A DNA stretch of 64,000 bases, taken from Petrosia ficiformis (Eukaryota; Porifera; Demospongiae; Haplosclerida; Petrosiidae). The position numbers and the translations under genes were made by a program. The notes beneath the pieces are model-generated. The model saw only the letters and a program-made list of their open reading frames with translations, did no database searches and was not told the origin of the DNA. The stretch lies in contig OX345636.1 of NCBI GenBank assembly GCA_947044365.1, positions 12,295,309 through 12,359,308 on the forward strand. The letters run 5' to 3'. Position 1 is the first letter of the stretch; every line of letters begins with the position of its first letter. Positions 48,000 through 59,246 of this stretch are shown here, piece by piece.

Positions 48000-49090
48000 T
48001 TGGGACACCTTTATATGCAATCTATACTGGTATTACAATTATTATTATTTATCATTATTGTAAAATAATCTGGAACCCTTGTTCAAAACAGTTATAACTC
48101 GTCAGCACAATTGTGGGACATGCTAACTGTACCAGACCCTTACTCCTCTAGGAGTGGCTATGCCATACTATTCACTATTCGTAAGCCTGGTTTTCTCAAA
48201 GCCAGTCATGTATCACTTACACAAAATTATGTTTGCAAATTGCAGCCTATATAATTATATATATATATATAAACATTATCCACAAATCATCAACCATTCA
48301 GAAAAAAAAACAATGGAAACAAGAATTATTTTCAACAAAAATGAAAGAAGATGAAATGACGTCAAAAACCAAAATGTATGGTAGTACTAGCATAAGCTGA
48401 AACTTCCAAATATATATGTTATTATAATCCAATAATTGCAATTTTAATTTCCCTATCTAGTCTGAAAGAAGCAGATAAATATTTTAATGAAATTACTTTG
48501 GGGTTCCAATCTTTGTGTATCTAATATGCATGATGATTGGTACATAGATGTATATATCTTTTACTTATTTTAATATAATTAGTAAAATGCGCATTAGATG
48601 TATGTATACTGAACAACCAGACAACAATACATTTGTCGTAATCCGGGAGTGGGCGGAACCGCAAATGGTTTCCGCGTGACTTCCATACTCAGGCCGGCCG
48701 CGCCGGCACGTTTCGAATTCTATGATTGAAATATTCCATGGAATATTTGAATCATTTTGGACTATATCTGCACTGCAGACAGAGCATTATTTCTTGAGAA
48801 GGATTTGCTGAGTTGAATGTCTTCAAAAGGTCTGGTATACCAGTCGATCAATGTCTATATCTTAGACTTAGACAGAGTTAAGGTACTGCTCTACAACTTT
48901 GTGTGTATTTGACAATAATAGCTGCTGAGTTCATCAGCTGAAACAAATAACACATGATCACATCAATAGAAAAGTGGCAATGATTAGTTGCAATTGTAAA
49001 TTCAGGGTTAATTGCAAGTTGTTCTCTTTTTGTTTATTTCGTATATGTAGTTCAGTAAAATATATCAATTAACCAAAAATCTAGGGGGGC
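48000..49090. other. Non-coding, with repeat fragments and a GC-rich patch
   Basis: 48295-48400 is a family B hairpin-arm fragment (AACAATGGAAACAAGAAT). Around 48646 GGGAGTGGGCGGA recalls the end of the TTAA element at 41449. A GGCCGGCCGCGCCGGC patch at 48691-48708 stands out in this AT-rich region. Confidence 0.5.
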
Positions 49091-49149
49091 TGTGCCCCAC
49101 CTGCCCCACCCCCAACCCCCCTTCCCCCCCGTGTTCCAGCACCTATGCA

Positions 49150-49303
49150 GGGTGCTTTTCCTTCAAATTCTTGACAGTGTTCACAAGGCATTTCTCCTTC
49201 CTTCACAGACTATGAAAATACTGGTATATGGCACAGGTCCAGTAGTGATGAACTATATGCTCCTGCTCATATGCATGCTTCAGACAAGAGTACTGAAAAA
49301 CTA
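49150..49303 (+). pseudogene. Methyltransferase paralogue fragment
   Basis: Encodes KAFLLPSQTMKILVYGTGPV then VMNYM, matching residues 40-63 of the 47203 protein (EAFLHLPSQSLKILEYGTGP). Only this segment with SAM motif I is left, then the frame diverges and stops. A decayed duplicate. Confidence 0.75.
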
Positions 49304-49304
49304 A

Positions 49305-50270
49305 GTAATTCCCAAATATTATAATTATACTGACAGAAAACATTTGCAACCCCAATACTATAAACATAATTATATATTTAACTTACCTTCCAGTCTAACT
49401 GAGTAATTAATGTACTGTATAATGACTTTCACTAGCTGTATATGCATGTACAAGTAAAAACAACATGGGAAGTTGAATTGTAATACATGTCATTGTACAT
49501 TAATGTATCACCACTATTCAGCTACTTCAAATACATAATTATTAGGATTGAAAGATCACAATATTTTTGATGTAAATACATATAAACATATATACTGTTA
49601 ATTTGTTGATCTTTCCTGTAGTGCTTACTGCTAAAATGTATGTTGATGCATGCTTTGGAGTTTCAAATGTGTTCTGTTTTTGTTTGGAGTGGATAGCACA
49701 AACACACACTATATGTAGGAAGACATCAGACATAGGGGCAAGCACAGGTGTGCTTGTGTTTGTATGTGCGTGCATGTGTGTGTTCAGCATAATGATATTA
49801 TGCATACGTTATGTATTTGCTGAATTCAATGGTAGTAAGTCATTTTATTTTGTGTTCTTATATATCAATATTAGACTGCTGTTATTCACAATGACTTAGT
49901 AAATTTATAGTACTAGTACAGGATGACTGATGTGTTATCCAATATCTTTTGAAAATCAGTATTTCTTAGTAAATACAGTTTACATGCTTGTACTATGAGT
50001 TTCATTTACTTAGTAGTGATTAATAATGAAGCATCTAAAGGAATATAGGAACCCAATATTATTGGAAAAACAATTTTACTACCCATTGTAAACATATATA
50101 TTTTGTTTCTAATGGAAAGTACAGATGTATTATCCAAGTAGTAGCCTAATAATAAGTTCAATGATTGTTCTGGAAAACATACAACTCATATATATAACCA
50201 TTAGATATAAAAGCAGTGATCCTAAACGTTAACAAGGACACCTACAGACAATTGTAAATCAATCAGAACA
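49305..50270. other. Intergenic, no gene seen
   Basis: AT-rich with a TG-rich tract near 49740-49790. The end (50210-50272) contains GATATAAAAGCAGTGAT, the duplicated NHL promoter. Confidence 0.5.
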
Positions 50271-50272
50271 TG

Positions 50273-50735
50273 ATGCATATATATCCTGTGATTAAAGTGA
50301 TAGGCCAGCAGTGTGTTGAGGTTGCTCGTTGAACCAAATAGTACTTCTCTGCAAGCTTCACATAAGGAAATTATAGATGTTGAAAATCCATTCTACATTA
50401 ATTTCATTTTGACAGTGATGGTTCTGCATTTGTCGTTATTGACCCTGGAAATGAAGGATATGTCTACCATTATGACCAGGATGGAGATTTCATTATGTCC
50501 TTTCAACTAGGAGGTTATTGTGTGATATAGCAATCAAAGACGACTTTCTCTTCATTACAGATTTTGAAAATAGCAATCTTTATAAGTATACAAAAAGCGG
50601 GGAGCTACTCGGCAATGTACTGAATCCACCTAAACCCCTTAGTAGTGCAAGTAACTGTGATAAACATTTCTATATTGGTGAAGAAAGATTAATGTTTATT
50701 GGAGTGACTTCATTTCAAATTTCATTTATTTAACA
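50273..50735 (+). pseudogene. NHL-protein pseudogene
   Basis: Aligns with the intact gene at 1707-2513 from its start codon (ATGCATATATATCCTGTGAT) through the signal peptide (NSTSLQAS) to KYTKSGELLGNVLNPP and NFYIGE-like HFYIGEE. Frameshifts occur near 50300, 50400 and 50515, and the last three blades are missing. The TATA box and leader of the functional gene are preserved upstream. Confidence 0.85.
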
Positions 50736-51069
50736 ATGCATGTTTGTACTTGCCTTTATTTAACAATGTTTTGTGCTTCTGTTTACATAGTAGCACTTCA
50801 TCAAAATTGTAGATGATTTTGGATGTTGATGACGAGATTTTCAAGATTTCTCAGAATGAGTCGTATACACGTACTGTGTGCCTGTACTTTGTATTCAACA
50901 TTGCCTACCTGAAGACAATACTCCACTTTATTCAGAGATTCATTTTAGATAATAAAGATAACCAAGCTGTTCCCCCTGTGGTTATACAAGTGTGCTAAAC
51001 AGTTTGGACAAACGCTAACTCTATAATTGGTGAACTTAGTCTTAGTTCTGTTCTTTATCAAAGAGTATG

Positions 51070-51745
51070 GCACTACTCTCTATGTATGGATGGCCTGGAA
51101 AAAAATGGCACCCGTACATTTCAACTGCAAGTGGTAAGCTGAAATCTCTGCTAATACATACATATAAGTTAAAATATAGATATAATGTTTGATAATGAGT
51201 TATTTCATGACTAGCAATACCTTTTAAATGCCCAGAGATCTAGTAAATAGTAAACCAGCAAGTAGCAAAACTGTCAAATATTCATATTAGCAATTGCCAG
51301 AACCCTCGCCACAAGTGTGATTGGGAAGCAAGAATGACATGACTACTTGCAAGAAAATAATTGCAGACAATACTTGACTGTATTAATGATAATTATTATA
51401 CATACTGTTTATGCATGTGTGTGTGTGTCAACAACTTACACTCCAGTCCCAGCAAGAGTGCATAATCCTACTATAAGAAGCACAGTGCTGAAATCCTACA
51501 GTTTTGCGACTTCATAAAATGAATAGATGCAGGTAGAAATTGACAGAAAGCTTAGAGCCAGCTCAGTGTTGTAGCTTCAATTGTACTTGATTTCAAGCTG
51601 TGATTTGACAGCAATAGCAGCTTTCAAACAAAGTTATATTGTGTGTGACATCTTTGGCTCAGGAGAAGGAGCCATGCAATAAACGGTTTTGAATAGGACA
51701 GTTTTGAATATGACATCCCTAGATAGAGAGTACTACTGTACTCTC
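51070..51745. repeat. Family A copy 4
   Basis: Begins GCACTACTCTCTATGTATGG and ends with the inverted GACATCCCTAGATAGAGAGT followed by ACTACTGTACTCTC, so here both ends are visible as inverted repeats. It contains a gypsy-LTR-like segment near 51640-51700 (GGCTCAGGAGAAGGAGCC) shared with 54655. Confidence 0.5.
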
Positions 51746-52059
51746 TGATAATTATAGATAGTGTAATAATAGTTTATTGATCAAAGTATTGATTCAATTG
51801 GAACTCTGATGTACACTGAATAAGCAAAGGTAGTTGCTATTTATACAAAAACTAAAAATACACAAAAGAATATAAGAGAGCATGGGCATAGAGAACAATA
51901 ATACAATGATAAGGACTAAAAGGTACAAAACTAAGGACATATATTAGTTTACACTTATCAAACTATTAACACATAAACACAAAATAAGATTAAAAGTCAA
52001 ACTCTCATTAGAAGTTTTAGAGTTCAAATACCACAGATAGATAGATAGATATACAGATA

Positions 52060-52480
52060 AATTTTCATTTTAAACAGGAAATGTCCCATCAGCCACAGGC
52101 TGGTCTACCTAGGAGTCCTGCATCATACAACAAGACATACATAAGCATAATAATAATAAATGATAATAGACAAAATATAAATAAAAAAACAACAGAAAAA
52201 CAGTAATAATATGAATATAGGCACAGTAACAATCAGATACAGATTAGAAGAAATATATATCATTTAATTAATTTAAAAAAGAAAAAAAAATTATATTGTC
52301 AACTATTAAGCATGAAACTTTGCTGTAAATGATGCACTACATGAATCCAAACATACAATGTCAAAAGGCAACCTATTCCATTCAAGTATCCCCTTGAAAG
52401 TGAATGACTTTCTTAACCATTCCGTACAAAACATTTCTTATAAGTATGACTGCTTGTCACCTGACTTCCAACTTCAGCGT
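52060..52480 (-). pseudogene. LINE 3' end (CR1/Jockey-like)
   Basis: The - strand encodes the C-terminus of a non-LTR reverse transcriptase ORF (RKSFTFKGILEWNRLPFDIV, then SASFTAKFHA and stop at 52306). WNRLP near the end of the RT ORF is typical of CR1/Jockey-type LINEs. The remainder is 3' untranslated sequence with a (TATC)n-like tail near 52035-52060. Confidence 0.6.
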
Positions 52481-52624
52481 TGAGTCTAAATCTACCATTT
52501 AGACATGGAGGAGCCTCCAAGGACAGTGATTTCTGTCAGCTTTCTCTAGTCATAATTTTGAACCAATTCTAATTTGAAAGATATTACATTTTCTAGTGAT
52601 GAGGATAAAAGATAAAACAGTAAA

Positions 52625-53290
52625 ATGATGGCCTTATATGGCAGTGTGGGAGAATTTGACCGAGCCTTCTGACTGGAATTTGTATGCAGAACGTCTAGAT
52701 CACTACCTAGCTGCAAATGATGTAGCTAATGCAGAAAAGAAACTGCCCATTTTACTCAGTTCATGTGGAGCATCTATGTACAAGCTTATCATGAATCTAA
52801 CTTTAACTTAACCCTTACTTGAATTGTGGAACTAGTCCAAACTCATTACAACCCAAAGCCATCCATATTTGTTCAACGGCTGAAGTTTAGCTCATATTCT
52901 CGACAGCAATCAGTATCAGCATTCATTGCCCATTTAAGACAGCTGACAGAATATTGTGATTTAGATCACAGTTTAGAAGTCATGCTATGTGATAGATTAG
53001 TGTGTGGTATTAATGATGCTCATATACAGCAGTGACTTCTTCAAGATCATGATATGACTTTTGAGACAGCCCTCAAGTTATCTAGTGATGGACACTGGTG
53101 ATGTTCTAAATTCTACTTCTCAGCCTACTTCTATCAATTTTCTTCAAAAGAAATCAAAGCCTTGAAACATGACTTCTTCCAATTTTTCTTCTTCCCTCAG
53201 TTGTTATCTGTGCGGACATAGATAGTAGAGCCCACATACTGCAACACATTGTAAATTCAGAGACTCAGAATGTCATTACTGCCGCCACAA
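52625..53290 (+). pseudogene. Mag-like gag remnant
   Basis: VGEFDRAS, LYAERLDHYLAANDV, HYNPKPSIFVQRLKF and LCDRLVCGINDAHIQ are typical Mag-group gag motifs. A following CYLCGH...THCKFRDSECHYC segment is a degenerate pair of zinc knuckles. Several stops and shifts are present. Confidence 0.7.
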
Positions 53291-54440
53291 AATACTTGGG
53301 TCATCTCATTGATGAACATGGTCTACAATTCTACTCTACGAAAGTCAAAGCTATTTTGGTAGCACCCACTCCACACGATGTGTTTGAATTGAGGTCTTTT
53401 CTAAACTATTATGGGAAATTCCTACCTAATCTGTCCTATGAATTATCTCCTCTCTATTTATTTTTACAGAACTCTACTCCATGGAAATGGGGACCTGAGC
53501 AAGAAAAGTCACTCAAAAGAGCAAAGGACTTGCTGAGCTCTCCTCGACTATTGGTACATAATGATCCCAAGAAGAAGCTACTATTAGCATGTGATGTCTT
53601 AGCGTACAGCCTGTGAGCTGTCCTCGCACACAAAATTAATGGAAAACAACAACTGATCAGTTTTGTATCTGGAACCTTGCCTCCACTCAAAAACAAAATA
53701 CTTGCAACTAGACAAGGAAGCCCTGGGTATAAGGTGTATTAGGTTTCACCAGTACTTGTATGGTAGAAAGTTTGTACTCTACACTGATCATAAACCTCTC
53801 ACTCATATATTCAACCCTTCCAGGTCTATACCTCAGGTGGTCTCATCCAGACTTCAATGTTGGTCACTTGTGGAGCGTATCGTTACTCAATCATTCATCG
53901 TCCAGGCAAGGATTACTCAAATGCTGATGCCTTGAGACATCTCCCTCTCTCAGATTCCCCTCAGACTCTTCTTGTCCCTGGCAATTGCAACTTTCTGATG
54001 AAAATAGTACGCCAAATCAAATCAAAGACAGTATTTCCCAAGATCTAATTCTTTTGAAATTTTGAATGGTCTCTCTCTGATACTGATGAAAGCCTCCTCC
54101 CATACAAGCGGAAGAAGGATAAACTAAGTATTGAAGATATTTGCATTCTTCTGGGGTTCAAGAGTGATCTTACCTCCATTGCTTTGTCTGTCCTTGATTA
54201 GGGAACTACACCAAGCACATCCAGGAATTAGTAGAATGACGTCTCTAGTATGTGGTTATGTGGTGGCCAAGAATTGATGCTGACATGGAAGAGTTATGCT
54301 CCTGTGGCCCGAGATGTTTTGGAACTGGAGATCTTGTATATGCCAGACATTTCTCTTCCACCAAACCCGGTTGGGTTCCTGTAACAATTAAACAGGACCA
54401 GTCTCACAACAGGTGTTGGTATCCTACAAACAACCGGTTT
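53290..54440 (+). pseudogene. Mag-like pol remnant (RT tail, RNase H, IN tail)
   Basis: Begins at YLGHLIDEHGLQ (RT thumb) joined directly to nucleocapsid, so protease and RT palm are missing. Then FLNYYGKFLPNLS, RNase H-like LLLACDVLAYSL, LDKEALGIRCIRFHQYLYG, FVLYTDHKPLTHIF and the GKDYSNADALRHLP linker. Only GDLVYARHF from the integrase C-terminus remains. Multiple frameshifts. Confidence 0.75.
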
Positions 54441-54736
54441 GAAGATATGTAGATCATTTGATGTCCAGGCTCTTCCATTGTGAGTCTGATTCAATCAATG
54501 ACTTCGACGACTTTTCTGACCAAACATTAGCAACATCCCTCTCAATATCATCTGAGTCATCTTCCGGACCAACACAATTACCTCGAAGATCAACTTATAT
54601 TCAGAAACCTCCTGATCGGTTTCAACCATTGCAATGGGGGAGGAATGTGATATCTTGGCTCAGGAGAAGGAGCCAACAAACTGTTTTGAACTTGACAGTA
54701 AAGAGACTAGTTTTAAACTTGACAGTAAAGAGACTA

Positions 54737-54846
54737 TATAATAGAGTAATTTTATTGAGCCTTAATAACACAGTAGAGTTTTTTAATTATTGATAATTAA
54801 AAAACTCTACCGTGTTATTAAGGCTCAATAAAATTACTCTATTATA
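54737..54846. repeat. Fold-back hairpin H3, arms 53 bp, nearly perfect
   Basis: TATAATAGAGTAATTTTATT at the left pairs with its complement at the right end; about 53 paired bases with a single A/C mismatch in ACACAGTAGAG against CTCTACCGTGT, and a loop of only 4 nt. It lies inside the 3' LTR of the Mag-like element. Confidence 0.9.
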
Positions 54847-55059
54847 TATTACAACATGGTAATGAATATCTATAACATTAGTAAAGAGACTAGATAGATT
54901 GGTTGTAACAGACACCTTTGTATTTGTATTATGGATAAGGTTTCACATTTCACATTTGACACATGTCTGGTCTTAAAGTCTAATAAATAAGAAAAATCAT
55001 TTCTGTCAGTTTCTCTAGTTATGACCAATTCCGATTTGAATGATATTACGTTGCGTTTC

Positions 55060-56100
55060 CATGTACTCTTTTGCTATCCGAAGTCTTCTGAAAGTGGTGA
55101 AATGGCAATTGTGAGTTGTAAATATTGTCATAACATTATAACTGAAAGGTTTTGGAAAAAGCACGTTTTTTTATTTTGATCATTCCATAATTTCAAGTCT
55201 TGGACACAGATTTAATTAAACTCTAATGACAAGAGACCCTAGGTGTGTGAAATCCCAAGTCTGTTTGTAGCTAGCCCATCAAAGTTCCAATGTTGTTAGT
55301 TGAAATGTTTGAAACCGACACACAAAAAACCTAATTACAGTAACCCTCTGCTCCACAAGGGTTAATTATACACTACGTAATCTAGTCTGTATTGCAATTC
55401 AGACATCATTATAATTATCATCGTAGCCCTTTCAATTTCGACTTATTTGAATTTATTATATTATAAGGTGTAGCTCAGAATCACAGCAAACCAACTGAAT
55501 GCAGGCTCTATGCAACTTTCTGGAACAGTCACCTCAGCCTTGCTTACCAATTATTCCAAACACAGCATCAACCCAAGTCGTCAAGTGAATGATGTTTTTC
55601 CCAACATCCCTTTTTCTCTCACTAGAACTAACTAGCTAGAAAGCAAGTCTATACGTCAAACATACACCAACATGCTATTCTAATCTCCTTTAGTGCCCGA
55701 AGCTAACTTCAAAGTAACATCAAAGCACATAGATATTAAAAGTAGGTTGTGCTTTCTTCCTCTCTGGCAGGAAGTAGTAAAATTATTAATTAAATTGAAA
55801 GTGTAGCTTCATCCAACATGCATATGTCTCATATCATCTGTAAGTCTACAAGTCACTGTTTGTAGTTTATGTTGTTACAGTTACACATAGTAATAATTAT
55901 AGTATTATAAATTATTTATACATTATTATTATTATATATATATAATATAATCATATAATTATGTTAACTTTCTTAATTAATGAAACTGCTAAGTTTAACT
56001 GTTAAAACATATTATTATTGGCTGTGTATTATTATTTGCTATCCTATACTCATGCCGAGTAATACTTATTTGTGTGTTCTTCAACACATTGTATAGTAAT
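55060..56100. other. Intergenic, no gene seen
   Basis: AT-rich sequence without a convincing ORF, RNA or repeat beyond short (TA)n tracts near 55930. Confidence 0.5.
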
Positions 56101-56114
56101 ATATAGTCTTGCTT

Positions 56115-56726
56115 TAGTCTCGCGTAGCCAGACCCAACCTACGAAGGAAGGGTCTGGGGACAAGCCTACATACACTTTACTTTAAGTGGTCATAATTACT
56201 TAATAATATTCATGAAGTAAAATAATTATATTCATACGTTTACACGTGTGAAATTATTGCTGGAGAGAGCAATAGCGATCTCTTTCATTAGTTCAGCAAA
56301 AGCAGCCAAACTCTGCAGCTTCTTCACTAAATGCTTTCTCTTCGCGTTGATCTCCTGAATTAGCTCGAAATACTCATTCTTACACTTGTGGCATAGCCAA
56401 CTCTCTCTACTGAAATTTGTTTTCTCCAACAATAAATACAGTTCTTGATAAAGGAATAATTCCAACCTTTCTCTAGTGGCTTCCGCACTGTCTCCGTACA
56501 ATTTCAATCTTTTAGCCTTCGCTGTACCTCTACTAACATCACACTTACAGATAACACACCAATCCTCCATTTGCCACTTTAGCGCGTTGATTCAATGAAG
56601 GGAGTGGACTTATTAACTAGCTGTTAAGGAGTTTTACACCCAACATCCGGTGGTACTTGAACGAAGTGTATGTAGGCTTGTCCCCAGACCCTTCCTTCGT
56701 AGGTTGGGTCTGGCTACGCGAGACTA
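56115..56726 (-). mobile_element. TIR element with 9-bp target duplication (Mutator-like), copy 1
   Basis: 612 bp. TIRs of about 60 bp (TAGTCTCGCGTAGCCAGACC and onward through the CTACGAAGGAAGGGTCTGGG segment) are flanked by GTCTTGCTT at 56106-56114 and 56727-56735. A 9-bp duplication with long TIRs points to the Mutator-like superfamily, though no transposase is present to confirm it. It encodes one small protein. A half-TIR of the same family lies at about 57124-57168. Confidence 0.75.
56232..56570 (-). CDS. CxxC zinc-binding protein carried by a TIR element
   Basis: A 112-residue frame with CVIC at 5-8 and CHKC at 60-63, the layout of a treble-clef or ZAD-like zinc-binding domain, followed by a charged helix (EYFELIQEINAKRKHLVKKL) that could form a coiled coil. 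It fills the space between the TIRs. A related, broken domain sits in the second element at 57727-57958 (CHVCKPCYRKLENATSSV). It may be the captured N-terminal exon of a transposase or host gene, with roles such as DNA binding or dimerisation; unproven. Confidence 0.55.
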   Translation of the reverse strand: MEDWCVICKCDVSRGTAKAKRLKLYGDSAEATRERLELFLYQELYLLLEKTNFSRESWLCHKCKNEYFELIQEINAKRKHLVKKLQSLAAFAELMKEIAIALSSNNFTRVNV

Positions 56727-57367
56727 GTCTTGCTTAGCAAGATCCAAAACTGGGATCAAAATTTGGCAGATTTTTTGTAAAGTGAGTAACAAACCACTAA
56801 TAATTTCATAACCAAAATAAGTATATTTGTTACTACAGTTATGAACTTCAGCCACCATGCAGCACTCCCCACTGACCTATGATAACCAGAAAACCATCAG
56901 CACCTCTTCATACACTGCATGATTGCATGGTATTGAATGTTCCAGTCATGCACCAAGCAGCTACTATGTATGTGCCAGGATTTTTCACTTTCTTCTTTTA
57001 GCCTCAGAATTTAACATTTATTTTCTTTGTAAGGTGAGATTAGCAAAGCAATATTATAATTAGTAGTACCATTCCATTTTCGTTCCATTTTAGCATTCTG
57101 CTTTGCATTTTAGATACATCCATTGACCCAGACCCTTCCTTCATAGTTGGTTGGGTCTGGCCACGTGATTCATAATTCTTGCTTTATACTTAGTTGTCTT
57201 TGTGGTCCCTATACTCCTGATCATTATAAATATAGTAATAACAGAATGTTTATTCTTACATCACTGTAAAAACTATTGGGTTATGTATTATACTCCTTAG
57301 ACTACGTATGTATATCAATATTGATTGCATATATATTAATTATATATATATATGTAATATATAAACT

Positions 57368-57476
57368 ATAAACCATAGCAGTATTCACTAAATATACACC
57401 TCAAGGTGGCAAACCACATTGACCTTCCCACTGAGGGGTGTATATTTAGTGAATACACTTCAAAGCTATGGTTTAT
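57368..57476. repeat. Fold-back hairpin H4, arms about 40 bp
   Basis: ATAAACCATAGC pairs with GCTATGGTTTAT, and GTATTCACTAAATATACACC with its complement; the loop contains AAGGTGGCAAACCACATTGA. The right arm ends four bases before the recombinase-frame ATG at 57480. Confidence 0.8.
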
Positions 57477-57479
57477 GCA

Positions 57480-58805
57480 ATGATGATGTCAGATAATTGG
57501 CACCAGTATAGTCAGAGAATGGCCGTCTGTAGTAGTAGTAGCAGCACCAACAGTAAGGAATGAAAGCGCAAGCCTTTCACTGGGAAAACGTCGGAAATTT
57601 TTGTTGTAGATGAAGAGGACATAGAAAATGCCAAGAAATCTATGGTACCCAAAAATACAAGAAAGGCTACCAACTAGTCTCGCGAGCCAGACTCTCTGTT
57701 CCTTGAAAAGCAAAGTTATTATTAACATGGCGAATAACTGTTTAATTTTTGATCGTAGAGTGCTAAAGAATGGAGAAATCTGGGAAGTAGTGAAAATGGA
57801 ATGAATTTCTTAAGAGAGTTTGTTTGTGTACCTGATCCCCGTAGCCTTGGTACATGCCATGTTTGTAAGCCATGCTACAGGAAGCTAGAAAATGCCACTT
57901 CAAGTGTTAAAGCTATGCAAGAGCTTGTGTCCAGGTTAGTGTTGTTTAGCACTTAGTAAACTGATCTTCAGTAGGTAGGTACCCAAGGTGCTGGAAAGAC
58001 TGCATTATCGCCGAACTAACATCTGCAGCCATGCTTAGTATTGCGTTTATGTACGTCACACGTATAATTTGCCATCAATTTCCTGCCATACTAAGTTGAC
58101 TTAGTGTGCCAGACGCCCTCTCGCTCGTTAAGGGCATGGGCGCCTGGGGACGAGACTAATAGAATTGGGTGTGGCCACGCTAAGGAAATTTCGAAAGAGA
58201 TGATCCAAGTTACAGGACTCCGTAACCACACCCTATACGCGCGATACGTACGTACATAATTTTATGTGGAGGGTGTGGTTACGGAACGGAATAATTGTGT
58301 CAACAGAACTGAAAAATTTCTCTCTTTCCGTCTCGTATCCCCGCCCACTATAGCCACACCCAATAATAATTTGCTTAATAACTTTCAAGGAACAGAGGGT
58401 CTGGCTCGCGAGACCAGCTACCGACTGGGCAGTTTCTGTTTTCAAGCAGTGGATTGAGCAACGTAACGCCATTGCCGAGAACAAATGTCCAGTGGATATA
58501 TGGAAAGATGAACCAGAGAATCTTGCACACTGGTTGTGTGTTTTTGTGAGTGAAATCCGTAAAGACGACGGTGATTTCTATACACCTGGAAGATTCACAC
58601 AAATTTTGGGGGGGTTGCAGCGTTTTTTAAATGAAAGTCGTCCTCCTGACAATCATGTTCGAATCTGTGACCCCAGCAATCCTCACTTTAAACAAGTACA
58701 CGTGGTTCTGGATCACTTGTTTCGTGAACTAGATGAATTGATGAAAGGCATGGTATTTAGGAATATGCAGGGCTGTACAATTAACATTAACATACAAGGA
58801 CAGTG
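57480..58805 (+). pseudogene. Tyrosine recombinase N-terminal part, split by a TIR element
   Basis: The left part (57480-57674) runs from MMMSDNWHQYSQ through an in-frame TGA (57579) to KSMVPKNTRKATN. The right part (58417-58805) continues in frame with WAVSVFKQWIEQRN, CPVDIWKDEPENLAHWL, DDGDFYTPGRFTQILGGLQR and HFKQVHVVLDHLF, the N-terminal domain of Crypton/DUF3504 recombinases, as at 30189. The gap is the 742-bp element at 57675-58416. The catalytic domain is absent: the frame stops at 58803. A family relative lies at 29011-30189. Confidence 0.75.
57675..58416 (+). mobile_element. TIR element with 9-bp target duplication, copy 2
   Basis: 742 bp. TIRs TAGTCTCGCGAGCCAGAC and the complement of TGGTCTCGCGAGCCAGACC extend about 35 bp (to TCTGTTCCTTGAAAG). 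Flanks are GCTACCAAC (57666-57674) and GCTACCGAC (58417-58425), a 9-bp duplication with one change. Inside are a broken CxxC domain (57727-57958, +) and a smaller element-like insertion near 58095-58160. Confidence 0.7.
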
Positions 58806-58809
58806 ACCT

Positions 58810-59240
58810 TGAGATTTTTCTTTCATTTACTCAGTATCAGTTCATTTATCAAGTTTCATGGTACCGTAAACGTAGAAATTTTCGACCAGACAAAATTTCG
58901 GCTTGTTTCTTCAAGTTCGCCAAATGTTAATTTTCGGCTGTATAAAAGTTCGACTATGGGCATGGTCAGTAATACTAAACGGACATGACGCTGACGTAAA
59001 CATCCACTTGTCTACGTGTTGTCAGTGTCAAAATAACGTGTAGCTACTCGCTATCGTCTGTGGTACGAGGTTATCGTTTATATAAAAACATATGGAGTGC
59101 ATTGTGAAAATAATTATTGTTAGTCTTGTATATGCATCATAATCAACTTGATTAAGCACATCCCATACTTATGTTCCATTGTCAAAAAAATAACCAATAA
59201 ACCAAATTAAAGTCAAAATCAGTTGCATAATGATAATCAG
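58810..59240. other. Non-coding, one-ended repeat motif
   Basis: GTACCGTAAACGTAGAAATT and AAATTTTCGACCAGAC near 58860-58890 resemble the end of a miniature element, but the partner end was not found. Confidence 0.35.
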
Positions 59241-59246
59241 TTGTAC

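Larger units (their letters stand above)
52510..55050 (+). mobile_element. Deleted Mag-like Ty3/gypsy element
   Basis: LTR 3' portions recur directly at about 52520-52590 and 54990-55047 (TTTCTGTCAG.TTTCTCTAGT, then GATATTAC). TTCTAGTGATGAGGATAAAG follows the first, at the primer-binding position. Internal sequence retains gag, nucleocapsid, RT connection, RNase H and the integrase C-terminus; protease, RT palm and integrase core are deleted. The 3' LTR (from about 54648) contains the hairpin at 54737-54846. Confidence 0.7.
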
